This document shows positions 31,900-44,539 of a stretch of DNA of 64,000 bases, one piece after another. The notes beneath the pieces were generated by a model. The model saw only the letters and a program-made list of their open reading frames with translations. It was not told the origin of the DNA and searched no databases. The position numbers and the translations under genes are program-made. The DNA comes from Fulvia fulva. Taxonomy: Eukaryota > Ascomycota > Dothideomycetes > Mycosphaerellales > Mycosphaerellaceae. Location: contig NC_063022.1 in the NCBI RefSeq assembly GCF_020509005.1, positions 1,488,001 to 1,552,000 on the forward strand, written 5' to 3'. The stretch's first letter is position 1. Every line of letters begins with the position of its first letter.

Positions 31900-34800
31900 C
31901 CCCCGCTCCTAGCCGGTCTCGTCGCGCTGCGTCGTGTCCTCTCTTCCTGCACTGCTCCTACTAGGCGGTACTGTTCTAGCCAGCCCTTCTCTAGTATCCA
32001 GTTCGTAATGCGCCGTAGGTCTTCAGCGTTGTTAAGAAGTGCCCCAATCGTCCGGTTCCTCGCCTTTGCTATCCACTCCCCCCTTCCTAGCGACCACCTC
32101 GGACAGACGAGGAGTGCGTGCCGTACGTTCTAGGAGCGATAGCCGTAGGGGCAGCTAGTATTCGTGTATCCTGGAACCTTCCTCCATAATAGGTACCCCT
32201 GGAGGCCGATGTGTTCGCTTCGCAGTTGGGTTGCTATGCTACTCTGTGCCCTCGTAAGGCGGTAGTGGATGAGCTTCGGGGGGTGCTTGACCGCGGATTT
32301 TGTAGCTGACCATTCCTTAGGTTGTCCCGCTGGCTAAGGGCGTCCACTATGCCCTACAACCTAGTTGTTCCACCTCTCTTTCCATAGTTGCTCTACAAAC
32401 GATTTCTCACCTTCCTATTGTGTTGCTAGCTGTTCGTCCCTTACCCGGTAGTTCGGCTCGTTTCCGGGTCGAATGCCCTTATACGCTAGTACTGATTCGC
32501 GGGCCCTTGCGACTACACTGGCGATGACCTTCTATACTAGGTACTGTGCCGACTTGCCTAAGTAGGAGGTCCGTAGTCCCTAGATGTATAGGTCGATCGG
32601 CGGTATAGCGGTCTCGTGCTTAAGCATCCTCGTTAGTGTCGACTTATATGCCCCGGTGACCTTCCTTAGGCATTGGTTTTGGATCTTCGCTAGCGGCGCG
32701 ACGAGTCCCTTCGATAGGCAGGCCCTCTCGCCTAAGGACCACACTTGGCTGCTATAGGTAAGGACTGGCCGTATAATAGCCGTATATAGAAGTCGTGACT
32801 GCCGGAAGTCCGCCCCCTATATAGACGCAGTGAGCCTCTGGCATGATGCTATATTCTGTTCAGCTTTCCGTAATATTGCCTATACGTGCTTCCTCTACCG
32901 TAGCGCCGGGTCCACCTATAGTCCGAGGATCCTAAGCTGATTTGCCGGGTTAGTCGTCTGCCCCTGTATCTGGATAGAAGCTTGCATATTATAGAACCGT
33001 GGCCGGCGCGTAAAGTGTATCAGATTGTACTTTTCTGGGGCAAACCGAGCCCCGTGCCTCCTAGCCCAGTCCTCGCAGATCTTGTGCTTCTCTTCTAGTA
33101 GCCTACAGTTCTCCTTAGTCGAGGAAGACCACGCTAGGATGTTTATGTCGTCTACGAAGCCGCTCGTAGCGGTGTTCTGGGATTCTAGGGCTGGGAGCAG
33201 CGTCGCTATAAAGAAGAGGAACAGAATAGGTGCTAGCGTTGAGCCTTACGGGATTCTAGTGTGGACTGCTTGAAATGGGCTTCTGTACTAGCCGACCAGG
33301 ATCGACGTACTACGGTTTTGGAGGTAGGACCGTACGAAGTTGACAAGCCACTCAGGGAGTCCTTTCGACCTTAGGATGTAGAGAAGCCGCGGGTGTAACA
33401 CGTAGTCGAAGGCTCCCGATATGTCTAGGCTAAGTAAGGAAGCCACCTTGTCCCTATTCTTATACTAGATGGCCTTTACCTGAGAGGTGATAAGTTCTAT
33501 CGCGGATAGCGTCGATCGCTATGGGCGCGCACCTATCTGGGTGTCCGGGAGTAGGGAGTGTTCCTCTGCCGCCTCGGAGAGTCTCGTTGTAACCAGCTTC
33601 TTAAGCGCCTTCCCAAGAGTGTTAAGGAGCGCAATTGGGCGGTACGACTTCACCTACGTATAGTCTTCCTTCTGCGGCTTACGTAGGACCACTGTCGTCG
33701 ATTGTTTAAAAGCTATCGGGTAGTATCCGGTCTGTAGGCAGGCGTTGAAGATCGCTATAACTGCTAGGGCTAGTTGATCTCTACACTTCCTTAGTAGCTC
33801 GTTTGGGATCCTATCCGGCCCCGGGGCTTTCTTCGCCGGCAACTTCCTTAGTATAGCGGTAACTTCTCCCTCGGACACCTCCTGTTAGACCGCGATGGTA
33901 GGGGCTAGGGGAGTAGAGCTGTTTATGTCGCTTAGATCAGCCTCGACTAGGGGTGGGAAGAACTTGCTAGCCAGTAGACGCGCCTTGGCCTCGGGGTCGC
34001 TAACCGGGCCACTAGGCGATTGTAGCGCTAGGATAGAGAAGGAGGGGCCCTGTGTAGGGTCCTGTCGGGCCCATTTCGCTAGCTTCCACATCCTCTCTAG
34101 CTTGCCGGCGATTTCTTCCACTGTGGCCCTCTAGCCGACTGCTTTCTCCCTCCGTATTATGGCTTTCTTCTGTTAGCATGCCTCCCTGTATACGTTCTAG
34201 GCCTCCTCGCTATAGCTGCTCGTCCACACCCGGCGGGCTCTCCTTGCTTCTCTTACTACCGTAGTGCACTCCGGCGTCCAGTATGGTTTGGACTATGTCG
34301 TTGGTTAGGCAAGCGGAACGTGAAGTGAGGTCGCTTTTCTTATTTCGTCTGTCAACCCCTAGACTGCTTCGTCTATCTCGTCTTTACTGTTGTATTGCTG
34401 CTGCGCGATCTGGACTAGCCTCTTAGAGTCATCGAGGTACGCCTAGATGTTGGCCTAGTGGGCCTTTCCCCAGTTTGGCTTAGGGGTTCTCGCTGGTGTG
34501 CGTTGTATCTGTGTCGCAATAGAGGTCCTGACTGGCATGTGGTCTAACGACGCCTCGAGTTCATGTTCGATCCCACAGTAGGTTACCGTATAGTAGTGAC
34601 TATCTAAGATCCAGGAGAGGTCGATCGTGCCTTAGAGTCCCCCTCTCTTCCAGGTGCCCAGGTCCTTCGGGGTATTGAGGGCAATTGCGTTGCTCGCCAT
34701 CAAGTCGAGTACTTCGTCGGCTATAGGGTGCGGCTATATAAGGCTTTCCTAGGAAGGGTGGTGTATGTTAAAGTCTCCTACTACGATGTGGCACCCTTGT

Positions 34801-35214
34801 CTCTTGAGCGCACTATCTAGGTGTCTGTAGACCCCTAGGTCGCGGCTAGACCTCGAGGCTAGCGGTTGCATATATAGGTTGTGTATCTAGGTGCTACCTA
34901 CGTAGAGGGAGGTAATATCGCCCCCGCCTTCTTCGTCTACGTAGTACACTACCTCCCAGTCGGATTCTAGTATGTCCTTGCTGACATAGAAGCACGTGCG
35001 GGGTCTGCCGTCGCCTCGTAGGCATGTCGTGTAGCCTAGTAACTTGTAGGTCGTTGGTCTCTTATAGTGCGGGTTAATCTATAGCTCCTAGATTGTAAGG
35101 ATGTAGTGGACGCGCGGGTCCGCCTCGTATAGGAAATGGTTCTGGACTATATCCTTGCTATAGTTGACGTTATACTAGATGATGCTAAGCGTGTCGAGGC
35201 TAGTCATCGGCATC
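31900..35214 (-). pseudogene. LINE-A copy 2 ORF2 (endonuclease-reverse transcriptase) relic
   Basis: This is an exo_endo_phos-type endonuclease followed by a LINE reverse transcriptase. Two pieces remain open: 34121-33885 (pre-RT region, ERMWKLAKWARQDPTQGPSF) and 33878-33654 (RT start, APGPDRIPNELL). The YXDD-equivalent FVDD is preserved at 33139-33162. Many TAG codons prevent translation. Confidence 0.8.
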
Positions 35215-36540
35215 GACAATCATTTCCTCTGTATCGTCCTGTGTCCTACTGCCCTATACGTCCTGGTCTACGCCTATCGGCTGTGTACTAAAGGGGAGCC
35301 GGGCCTGGTTAGATTCCCTCGCCGCAGCTAGCAGAGCACGTGGCCTCCCGTACGCCCTAGGCTACGTATCCTTTACATCGTTCTCGGCCCTAGGGCGCTT
35401 GTGCCCGACCGCCGCTAGTTGGTTCCGGTATAGGCTAGCCTTACGGTCGCCGTAGAATCTTAGGGCGACGGTTCTGTTTATGATTGCCTTGTTTTTCGCT
35501 AGTTTCCGCTATAGGCATTCCGCACTATACGATAGGTGGTGCCCCGGACAGTTCGCGCACCGTCTCGTAGTCGATGTACAGTCCCTAGACATATAGTCTC
35601 CTACACAGTTCGAGCAGGCCTGCTTGTTTGTGCACGTGTAGGTTTGGTGTCCATACTGTTAGCATTTGAAGCATTAGAGGACACGAAAGGATAAGGAGTG
35701 CTTTTCTACTGTCTTGAGGCTATATTGCCAGACTAGGCCTTGTTCTATCGCTAGATCCGCCGCTTTCGCGTCTTGTAGCCATACTATTAGCGCCGAGGCC
35801 TTCTTGCCTTCTGGCCATTTCCTATAGAGCCAAGTCGCCTTCTGGATTAGAGAGTTAAGAGTGACCGGGTTGTCCTCTTAGAGAGCGCGTAGGTGACCCT
35901 GGTTAGTTAGGTCAAACTCCTTAGGCATGTCGTGGACTAGGATCGTGAATTGTTTCGTTAAGACCTTCGCTGATGCCGCAACCTTAGATGCCCACTGTGG
36001 CTGTGCCTCTAGGTGCCTCCTAGCAGTAGTAGAGCTAGTATAGATCTGTAGAGTGCCGTTAGACTGTTGGTTCACTGCGACCACCCCTAGTTAGTTGATT
36101 CGTTAGGCGAGCTCCTTGTTCGATAGCTTCGCAACTTCGGCCTAGTCTTCCTTTGCTACAATGCGGATCGTAACTGCATCGTGCGTTAGGCGGGGGCCTG
36201 GTATCGATGCCGCGACCGATGCCTAGCTATAGGGGTGTTGATTCCGGGTGGCCTTACTAATCGCCTAGGACGTCGTCCTCATTTCTTGTTGCCCTCGGTG
36301 ATACGACAGTACAAGCGCCGTGCGTAGCTGAGTGATCATTACCTATAGAGACCGGTAAGGGAGCTGATCGTTAGTTTCTATGCTTTTTGCGTCCTCTATA
36401 AGTTGCTGCCAGTTGTCTTAGGGGGGCTTCGCCTATAGGGCCGTAGGCGCCGTTAGTACCGTAGCCTAGGCTGCCATTGCCTAGGAGTTGCCTAATGTAG
36501 CTAGGCACCTCCGCGGCGTTTAGAGCTGAAGAAACAGGGT
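35215..36540 (-). pseudogene. LINE-A copy 2 ORF1 (gag-like, CCHC) relic
   Basis: The stretch 36084-35878 is still open and gives NQQSNGTLQIYTSS, ASKVAASAKVLTKQF and VHDMPKEFDL, typical of Tad ORF1 proteins that bind RNA. Clustered Cys and His follow near 35560-35680. Stops fall at former Trp and Gln codons. Confidence 0.65.
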
Positions 36541-36696
36541 GAAGAGATCTTCAAGCTGTCCAGATTGAATGAGGTAGAACTCCCTCAGTCCTAGGGGCAG
36601 TGGCCTGCTTTTTATATCGTTGGAATGGCCTTGATAAGAGCTTTCGAATGTGTCGTGTTTTGGCGCAGAGATCGATGATTCCTTCTAAAGGCCTCC

Positions 36697-36710
36697 GTTC
36701 TTAATATATA
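36697..36710. repeat. Right TSD of LINE-A copy 2
   Basis: GTTCTTAATATATA, identical to 31712-31725. Confidence 0.85.
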
Positions 36711-37747
36711 CTATACGTCTTACGTCTCGCTTATCTGTTATAATTAACTAGTAGTCGCGTCTTACTCCCTTAGCTCTCTACTAGCCTCGTCCTTCTACCT
36801 ATTACGGGCACCGTAGTATTATATACTCCGGGTTCTATAACGGGTAGTTATACTAGTATACTAGACTATATACGTCCGGGACTTTCCTTCTATATAGGTA
36901 GGCCCTTAACCTAATATATTCGGACCTAATCTATATCGCGATAATTACTTCGGCCCCTATTAGATTACGGTAGAGTAGGTAGTTATGTCTCTAGAAGGGG
37001 CGTAAGGCTAGGGGTCCTCGATTTAGTAGGGGATTTTCCTTCTATTCCTATTCCTAAAGATAGTCCGCTACCTACTCTACGAGGCTTTACGTCTTTACCT
37101 TATTACCCCTTTTCCTCCGTACCTTTTCCTCCTCCTCCTTCCTCTCTAGCTACTCCTAGGTTTGCTTAACGACTTTAAATGTACGTAGGTCGTCTTACTT
37201 TTAGCTTTAACGTACCCTAAGGCTAGGTAGTCGGTCGTACCTCCTAGCAATCTTCTCCGTAGAGTTCCGAATAGCTTATTATACTAGATAATCCGCCGTC
37301 TTCCTAGCGTTTTAGATTCTTATTCCCTTAATATAACATTTAATCGGGGGGGACCCTATCGCTACCTCCGCTACTCTCGTTAGCGTTATCTTATAGGCTC
37401 CTAGTATCCGTCTAAGGTTCGCGGCCTACGTCAGGTTTAGGGATCCCTCTATCCGCTTCGGGATCGGTTTACCTACTCCTCCTATCCCCTATATCTAGCC
37501 TACGTAGAGTATTACTAGTTTTATAATCGTCTTATAACTATATAATCCTTACCTTATTAAACGTAGCTCCCTATATTAACGTTATAAGTCTAGTTACTAT
37601 AGCCTCGTTAACCTAGGCTCTATTCTAGGCTTTCCTAATCTAGGGGTTCTAGCTAAGCTTAGGGTCTAGCTAGATTCCTAGGACTCGTAATTCGGGAGAG
37701 AGCTTTATTACGTAACCCTAGATAGTTGCCGTTACTTATATATTATA
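36711..37747 (-). mobile_element. LINE-D, middle segment
   Basis: The LINE-D sequence resumes after copy 2 with a Cys/His C-terminal region like that of LINE-C, then reverse-transcriptase C-terminal sequence on the minus strand. It is cut at the TA dinucleotide 37746-37747 by the pogo element. Confidence 0.6.
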
Positions 37748-38880
37748 ACGTACTTTACTACCGAGCGGGCTATACTACCGAGCGGGCTACTTTTGCTAAG
37801 AACTGTACTACTTCTATAGATACAGCTATATAACTACTATTATAGCGTATATTGTCTTCAAACGAGGCCAAACTGACCTTAGCTGTCTAGGCTATAAAAC
37901 GCGACGCGATAATTACGAATCGACTTACTATAAAGGTATACGACGCGTCTCGAACTATACTAGGGTATCGATTAAATAGACGACCTCCTCGGGGTGACTA
38001 CGAGCCTAATTCGAAGAAGCTTATAGAGCTAGAAGAGAGGGTGATACTTGAGTATATACTCGAGCTAGATCTTAGAGGTTTCCCGCTGTTAAAGGCTAGT
38101 ATATAAGTAATAGCCGATTTATTACTATAAGAGAAGGGTCTTAAGCCCGCTAGTCTTAATTAGATAGACAGGTTTATTAGGCGGCATTATAAGCTAAAGG
38201 TTTGTATAACACGTAGATACGATCGTTAGCGAGCCCTAATAGAAGATCTAGACGTTATCGAGAAGTAGTTCTTACTTATACGTAATATAAAGGAGAAGTA
38301 TAGTATCCTTAACTAGGACACCTATAACTTCGACGAGACAGGGTTTATAATAGGTATCATTACGTCTTAGAGCGTCGTTACGGGTTTAGAAAGGCGTAGT
38401 AGAAAGAGGAAGGTCGTTTAATAGGGTAATAGAGAGGGAGTAGAGAGATAGTATATTAGATAGCTCTTATACGAAGCGAGATTAGTAAGCTATATAAGTC
38501 TAACGAGGCCCTTATATAGCGGATAGTACGAAAGCGCAAGTATATTTAGTCTAGAGGGTCTCTAACCTTCGATAAGGCGTCGTAATTAATACCTCTAGAG
38601 GATACTAGGAGGTAGGAAGTAAGTAGAGAGTCGCTAGATAGTATTCGGCTAGTACTAAGGCTACGACGCTATAAGCGATATAGCGAGTCGTAGTATAACG
38701 TACGTACCTATTAAGTAGACTCGCTAGATAGCGAAGAATCTAAAGAGGAATTGTCCTCCTAGTAACGATTCTATAGGATATTATCGTATTAAGATACCGT
38801 CGTAATTAAAGTAGAGGTAGTATAGTTCTTAGTAAAAGTAGCCCGCTCGGTAGTATAGCCCACTCGGTAGTAAAGTACGT
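37748..38880 (+). mobile_element. Fot1/pogo-type DNA transposon, internally deleted
   Basis: This is a 1133-bp element with 64-bp terminal inverted repeats (37748-37811 and 38817-38880) that differ at three sites, all transitions. It is flanked by TA on both sides (37746-37747, 38881-38882), as in the Tc1/mariner superfamily. Each TIR contains a tandem duplicate of CTACCGAGCGGGCTA or a near copy. The interior holds a plus-strand transposase relic. Full Fot1 elements are about 1.9 kb, so about 0.8 kb is missing. Confidence 0.88.
37870..38600 (+). pseudogene. Pogo/Fot1 transposase remnant
   Basis: A Tc5/CENP-B-like helix-turn-helix segment (NRRPPRGDYEPNSKKL) is followed by the start of the DDE domain with YNFDETGF at 38324-38347, containing the first catalytic Asp. 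Soon after a QQGNREG segment the normal remainder of the DDE domain is absent. A basic C-terminal tail follows. Several TAG/TAA stops are present. Confidence 0.75.
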
Positions 38881-40680
38881 TAGTAGGTTCTTACCTTACT
38901 AAAGTAGATAAGCTAGTACTTTTCTAGGGCGAAACGGGCGCCGTATCGACGTACCTATCCCTCGTATACCTCGTATCTTTCTATAAGTAGCCGGTAGTTT
39001 TCTTCGGTCGTCGTTAACTAGGCTAGGATATTCGTATCGTCGACGAACCCCGAGGCCGACGTTTATAGTAAGGTAAGTAGTAGGATTAGGTCCGCTATAA
39101 AGATTAAGAAGAGGATCGGGGATAGTATTAAGCCCTAGGGGATCCCGTATTCTATATATATAAGGTTGCCCTCCTTACGCTTCCTAAGGATAATCTACGT
39201 TATTCTCTCTTTAAGGAAGGAGTTTACGAAACTTATTACCTACCGCGGGATTCCTTTTTGCCGTAGGATATAGAGGGGTCGCTTGTAGGAGACGTTATCG
39301 AATACCCCTAAGATATCGAGAGATAATAGTAATATAACCCTGTTCCGTCTATAGTACTAGAGAGTATAAATCTATTTAGTAATAAGCTCTATAGCCGTTA
39401 GGGTGGATCGTTTACTCCTACTACCTATCTATATCTCTAGGAGTAGGTTATTGTCCTCTACGAGCTATATAATTCTTCTTACTATAACCTTCTCTAGTAT
39501 CTTTCTAATTATATTTAGGAGTACGATCGGCCTATAGGACTTTAGCTTTATATAGTCTTCCTTCTATATCTTATTTAGGACGACTATAAGAGACCGCCTA
39601 AATAGCCGTAGGTAGTACCCCTTACGTAGGTAAGCCGTAAATAGTTTAGCGAGGTATAGGGCGACTTCTTCTTTATATTCTTTAAGGAGGAGGTTTAGGA
39701 TACTATCGGGTCCCGGGGCCTTACGGCCCTTTAGCTTTTCTATAATCTCTTTTATCTCCTCCTCGCCTACTATCTAGTATATATCGAGTAGCTCCGGGTA
39801 GATTGTTCCCTCTATATCCGTTAGGTCCGCCGTTAACTATATCGTAAAGAAGTAGTCGGCTAACGCCTTCGCCTTCCCTTCCGGCGTTATCTATATTATA
39901 CCTATTATATCCTAGATTAGGGAGAAGTATAGTGTCCTATCCCCGTCTCCGGCCCTTACCTACTTTATAAGCCGCTATATCTACTCCGGGTTCTCTATTA
40001 CGAGACCTATAGTTACCCTCTAGTCTTATCGCTTATCTCGTTGTATTCAGGCCTTCTTTGCCTAACTTACTTCCTAGTACTCGTCCTACGCTTCTTAGCT
40101 TTGCTCCTTTGTCTATTTTCGCCTTACCCTCCTTACGTCCTTAACTTTAGCTAAGTACTCTAGGGTCTAGAAGGGCTTCTAGTACTTCGAGGGCCTTAGT
40201 TCTAGTATATATTCCTCGGCCGCCTACTATATCGTCGTTATTATCTATTCTACCGTACTATTAAGCTCGGCTTCCGTCTCCCCGATACTAGTATTATTTA
40301 GGTACTATTTAAGTAGATTCCGGATCTCCTTCTAGGGAGCTTTTTTCTAGTTAAGGCGCTTTTTACCCCGAAGCTCCTCTTCTATCCCCGTCGCTATCGT
40401 TATCTAGATAGGGATGTGGTCTAACCCTACCTCTAGGGCAAGGTTAGGTCTATACTCTACTAGCCTTATTACTACGTCCCTCGATAGGAAGTATAGGTCG
40501 ATAGTACTCGCGCTTATTCTTACCTTCTACGTCTCTATACCCTTTAGGGTTACGAACTCTATATCCCTACTTTCTATAATCTCTAGGAGATTACTATATT
40601 ACCGTACCGGCGTATATTTACTTAAACCCGCGGGTACGTACCTAGACCCCGCGCCTAGTAACTAATCCGACTAGCGGCTT
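38881..40680 (-). mobile_element. LINE-D, 5'-side segment (truncated within the endonuclease)
   Basis: The LINE continues after the pogo element: reverse transcriptase with GFVDDTNIL around 39024-39050 on the minus strand, a PGPDSIL-like RT start near 39,690-39,720, and the last part of an endonuclease with DHIP-type residues near 40,410. Sequence beyond about 40,680 no longer reads as LINE, so the 5' portion is missing. Confidence 0.65.
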
Positions 40681-43030
40681 AGCGCCCGTATATAACTCTC
40701 GTACCCTCCGCGCCTCTCTTAGATAGAACATCTATTCGACTTGTACCTTACCCGACTACGTACTTATACCTACTTATAACACTTCGAATAGATTATTACT
40801 AACGTATAGAGAGATACGAGAAGCTATATTCGGGAGATTATAGAGAAACCGCGATAGTATATAAGGAAGTACTAAGATTAGGTGTCGTACTTACTAAGTC
40901 GTACCTTAAAGTAGGTTATAGCTAATATAGGAGTAATAGCGAGACAGACCGGCACCGGCGTACTAGGCGTAAGTATAGAGAACACTAATAGACGCGTTTA
41001 TCGCGCGTCCCTTAATAGATTATCCTTCTTTACCCTACTACCCAATCCGCCCGATAACGATAGCGCGAACCCGGCGCCGTAGACTTAAGGACGGAAAGAG
41101 GATATCTTAAACAAGCTCCTCGACGAGAATAACTAGTACCGTAAGTAGTATAAGAAGGTGTTCGACTAACTTAAGGCAATTAAGGAAAGAGGAGGTCGAG
41201 ATAGAGCTAAACTTAGCTAACCTATATAGGGCAGAGTTTATCGAGGATAAGATAGAAGATAAGGGTACTAAGGTACCGAGGAAGAGGAGGGTTACTATCG
41301 ACAACTTCTAGGAAGCCTTCGACTCTTTAAACGGGTTGAATATAGACAAGTTCAAGAAGACGGTTAATAACTATCCCTAGTAGATATATGAGATCCTCTA
41401 TAATATCGAGTCCGATTACGGACGTACGTATAAGCTTAATACTACGCTTAATATAGCTAACTATATCAACCTCCGTAAGGCGTAAGATACTAAGGACTAG
41501 ATAGACCGACTCGAGAATATAATCGATACGGAATAGGCGACTAGATAGTCCTTAGAAGAGGAGGTTACGCGACTAAAGGAGGAGATTACTAAGCGCGATA
41601 ATACTATTATTATCGACCTAGACGAGCTTATAAGGGCTAAGGATATAAAGAAGGTATATCGTACGTAGTATAAGGTAGCGGAGAGTAAGCTAGTAGAGAC
41701 CGAGACTAAGCTCGTAGTAGCCGAGAAGCGTATTACTAAGCTTAAGAAGTAAGAGAAGGACCCTATCGGTCTAAGGAAAAGTAAGACCTACTACCTTAGC
41801 AAACTAAGTCTAAAGAGTTACTAGAGCGTCGGTAGAATAGAGGCAAGCCTAATAAGAAGAAGTCGGACCCGGATTTATCGGACTTATTAGACGACGAGGA
41901 CGACGGTAATAAGGGCCGTAAGAATAGCCGTAAGGACGGTAGTCGTAAGGGTAAGAAGAATCGCCCGAGTACCGACTTAGATAGTAACCCTATCTCCGTA
42001 TACGCGACTTACGACGCCGATATAACTACTAGTATCAAGTCCTCTAACGAGCTAAAGGTCCCTACTAAGTTCGATCTAAAGAGCGACGATATTAAGTTCT
42101 AAGAGTAGTAGCGTACTACTAAAGCTAAGCTCTAAGCCTCTAAATACCGTACCGTAAAGGACTCCCTTTAGAACGTCTAGAGCTAGTTAAAGAACGGTAT
42201 ATAGACCTATATCAACTTAAAGATCCCTAGTCTTACTAAGTCTACGGAGGGTACGACTACTTAGTACGCTTCTATAGATAAGATAATAGAAGATCTAGCC
42301 CGGCGCTACGGTACCCGTAATGCCTATACTAATACTATAACTAAGCTTAATAGTCTATAGTAGGGTAATAAGGAGAAGTTTAGTAACTTCTACCTATCCT
42401 TCCGTAAGAACGCTAATATTATTAACCTTAACAACGGCGCGAAGGAAAAGAAACTCGAGAAGGACTTCCTACTCTATAAGTTAAACTCGCGCTACGACAA
42501 CCGTAATATAAACGAGGACATAGTTAATATGACCCTTAAGCAAGTCGTGTCTACGCTATATAACTACGAGGATAAGTTTAAGGCGTTCGACCTTAAGTAC
42601 GGTAAGACCGGTAACGGTAATAAGACCTAAGGTAATAAGAAGACTACTAAGGGTAATGACGATAAGAAGGATACGGCTTCGGGTAGTAGCGGTAATAATA
42701 CTAACCCGAACGCTAAAACTAAGTAGGCTAATCGACCTTAGGCATTTTAGTATATCTAACCTTTAGATACTACTCGTACCTAGGAATATATCGATTAGAA
42801 TCGGTACTTAAAGTACGAATAAGAAGGTTACCGCCGTGTCGATACTAATTAGTACCCCCTTCGAGATGTCGCCCGCCGCCTATTTACGCTAGGCTATAAC
42901 CTAAGTAATAACCGCCGTGACGGTAGTAATAGTAGTAACGCTAATAATACCGGCGGCGCGGGAAACGCCTAGTCTACTCCGTAAGCGTAATACGTAGTAG
43001 ACCGTACGAGTTAGAGTTACGAGAAAACGA
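40681..43030 (+). pseudogene. Orphan retroelement gag-like relic
   Basis: The first 400 bp give no readable domain. From about 41,340 to 43,020 a plus-strand frame with few stops reads as a charged, Lys/Asn-rich gag-like protein: ARRYGTRNAYTNTITKLNSL, NKEKFSNFYLSFRKNANI and LEKDFLLYKLNSRYDNRNI are capsid-like segments. No protease, reverse transcriptase, integrase or LTR was found next to it. It differs from the gag of the neighbouring Ty3 element. Confidence 0.5.
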
Positions 43031-43993
43031 GAAAAAGTATAAATATAAATATAGGCCTCCTAGGAGAGGCAAGGTTTTAAGTATATCGGTATACTCCCTA
43101 CTAGCTATAAACTACTCTATAGATAAACACAATCCGGTAATAGCTTCTTATCTAGTTATACTATATATAGTAAATAGAAAGATCTCTACTCAAACCCTTT
43201 ATAATAATAGTACTAACTCTACGTACTATAATATCGACTTTACGTATAAGAATAACCTTGATATAATATAGCTACCTAATCCGTTAGGGCTATTAAATAG
43301 GTACGGGTAGATAGTAGCGGAGTAGAGTAAGAGATCAATCTTTAACTAACTAATAGTACGAGTATATAGCAATATATTAGGAACTAATGTGTTGATTGTA
43401 TTGGATGTCTATCTAAGCTAAAGGGGAGAGAAGGTATCTCCCTATAAGCTAAGTTATCGTAGATACCCCGGGCTACTAGATCACTTCCTAATTGTTGACT
43501 CCCTTTAAGATACTACATCTTAACACTCCTACTCAACTCGTATAGGAGGTTATAGTCTGCTCACTTCCTATTAATAGTACTTAGACCTTTTTATAACAGG
43601 TTTAGCTAGCTTATAAACCTCTAGAAGTATAGACTAGTCTTTAGTTTTATAAACCAGTCTATAACTATCTTAGAGGTTAGGGTGTACTTAATAGCAATAA
43701 GCCTCCTCTACCAAAGTTTCCTAATAGCGTTATAGGCAATATTAATGTACTTCGACTTGTTATAAACATGTACATCTTTTACTAGGGTAAGGGCAGCTTA
43801 ATTGTTACCTCTTAATTAGACTAGTCTTAAATTTAATATAGTCTCCTAGTTTCTAGTAATTCTTAGTTAATAGGAGCAGTCTCCTACTCACTCTAGACAA
43901 TCCATTTCTCTTAGTAGTGAAGCTAGGAATCAGGACTGCTCCGTATAAATATTTATAGCTATATATTTAGCCTCTATTATAGATGTTGCTACA
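43031..43993 (-). mobile_element. Ty1/copia-like element, 3' (RNase H) part
   Basis: On the minus strand, 43,990 to about 43,440 reads as Copia RNase H, with ATSIIEAKYIAI, which corresponds to the SSTEAEY motif. The remaining bases to 43,031 may include an LTR but no clear end is seen. The element is split by Ty3-1; the last five bases (43989-43993, CTACA) are one TSD copy. Confidence 0.65.
43989..43993. repeat. Left TSD of Ty3-1 (CTACA)
   Basis: Matches CTATA at 50282-50286 with one C/T difference of the RIP type. Five bp is the usual Ty3 duplication. Confidence 0.65.
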
Positions 43994-44512
43994 TGTTATA
44001 GTCTCCCTATAGAGTGTATAGAAGGTAGGGACAGAAGAGCCTCAGAGTGCTTAGAAGTCGTTAAGAAGTAAAAGTCTAGCTTAGTGTATAAGCGCTAAGA
44101 ATTATATGCCCCGTAATATTTACTACGGGACCTAGCCCTCCAAATTTACTACTCTACTAACCCTTAATAGATTCACTTCGGCTCGTAACTATATAACTCA
44201 CGGCACTCCCGCGAGCACCCGCGACTACGCTAGACCCTAGAAGAAGTACGTAGAAGACTCGGAACGTAGGGTAGGTTAGAATAAGATTTTGAGTAAAGCT
44301 ACTAAGCGCGGCTTCGTACGGGTTAGCCCTATTAATACGGGGACATATACTCGCGAGGGTCGCGTATAAGTATCTAGCCTTCCCTAGGCCTCTTATACTT
44401 TCTTCGTCTTTCGTTTTATATAGCAATTATACTATACCCTTTATATCTACACTTCGTACCTATATTCTCGCTTTTACTCTTATATCTTATAGACTAGGCT
44501 CTCGCCCTAATA
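43994..44512 (+). repeat. 5' LTR of Ty3-1 (519 bp)
   Basis: Starts TGTTATAGTC and ends CCTAATA. It is collinear with 49763-50281. Most differences are C/T or G/A transitions, including the RIP-altered terminal CA (here TA). Confidence 0.85.
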
Positions 44513-44539
44513 TTACGAAAGACTAACAAACCGTTAACT

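Larger units (their letters stand above)
31726..36696 (-). mobile_element. LINE-A copy 2, Tad-type LINE, least mutated copy
   Basis: This is a full-length copy (4.97 kb) flanked by a perfect 14-bp TSD. On the minus strand the right part encodes an ORF1 relic with CCHC-type knuckles (35560-35680, CSNC and CPGHHLSYSAEC words). An endonuclease follows, with IIQYNVN near 35,190, VVGDFNIHHPS near 34,760-34,790 and LDHMPVRT near 34,520-34,550. The reverse transcriptase carries KKAPGPDRIPNELL near 33,810-33,850 and GFVDDINIL at 33139-33162. Several 65-80-codon fragments stay open, but in-frame TAG stops are frequent. At most sites where copy 1 has TA, this copy keeps TG or CA. Confidence 0.9.
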
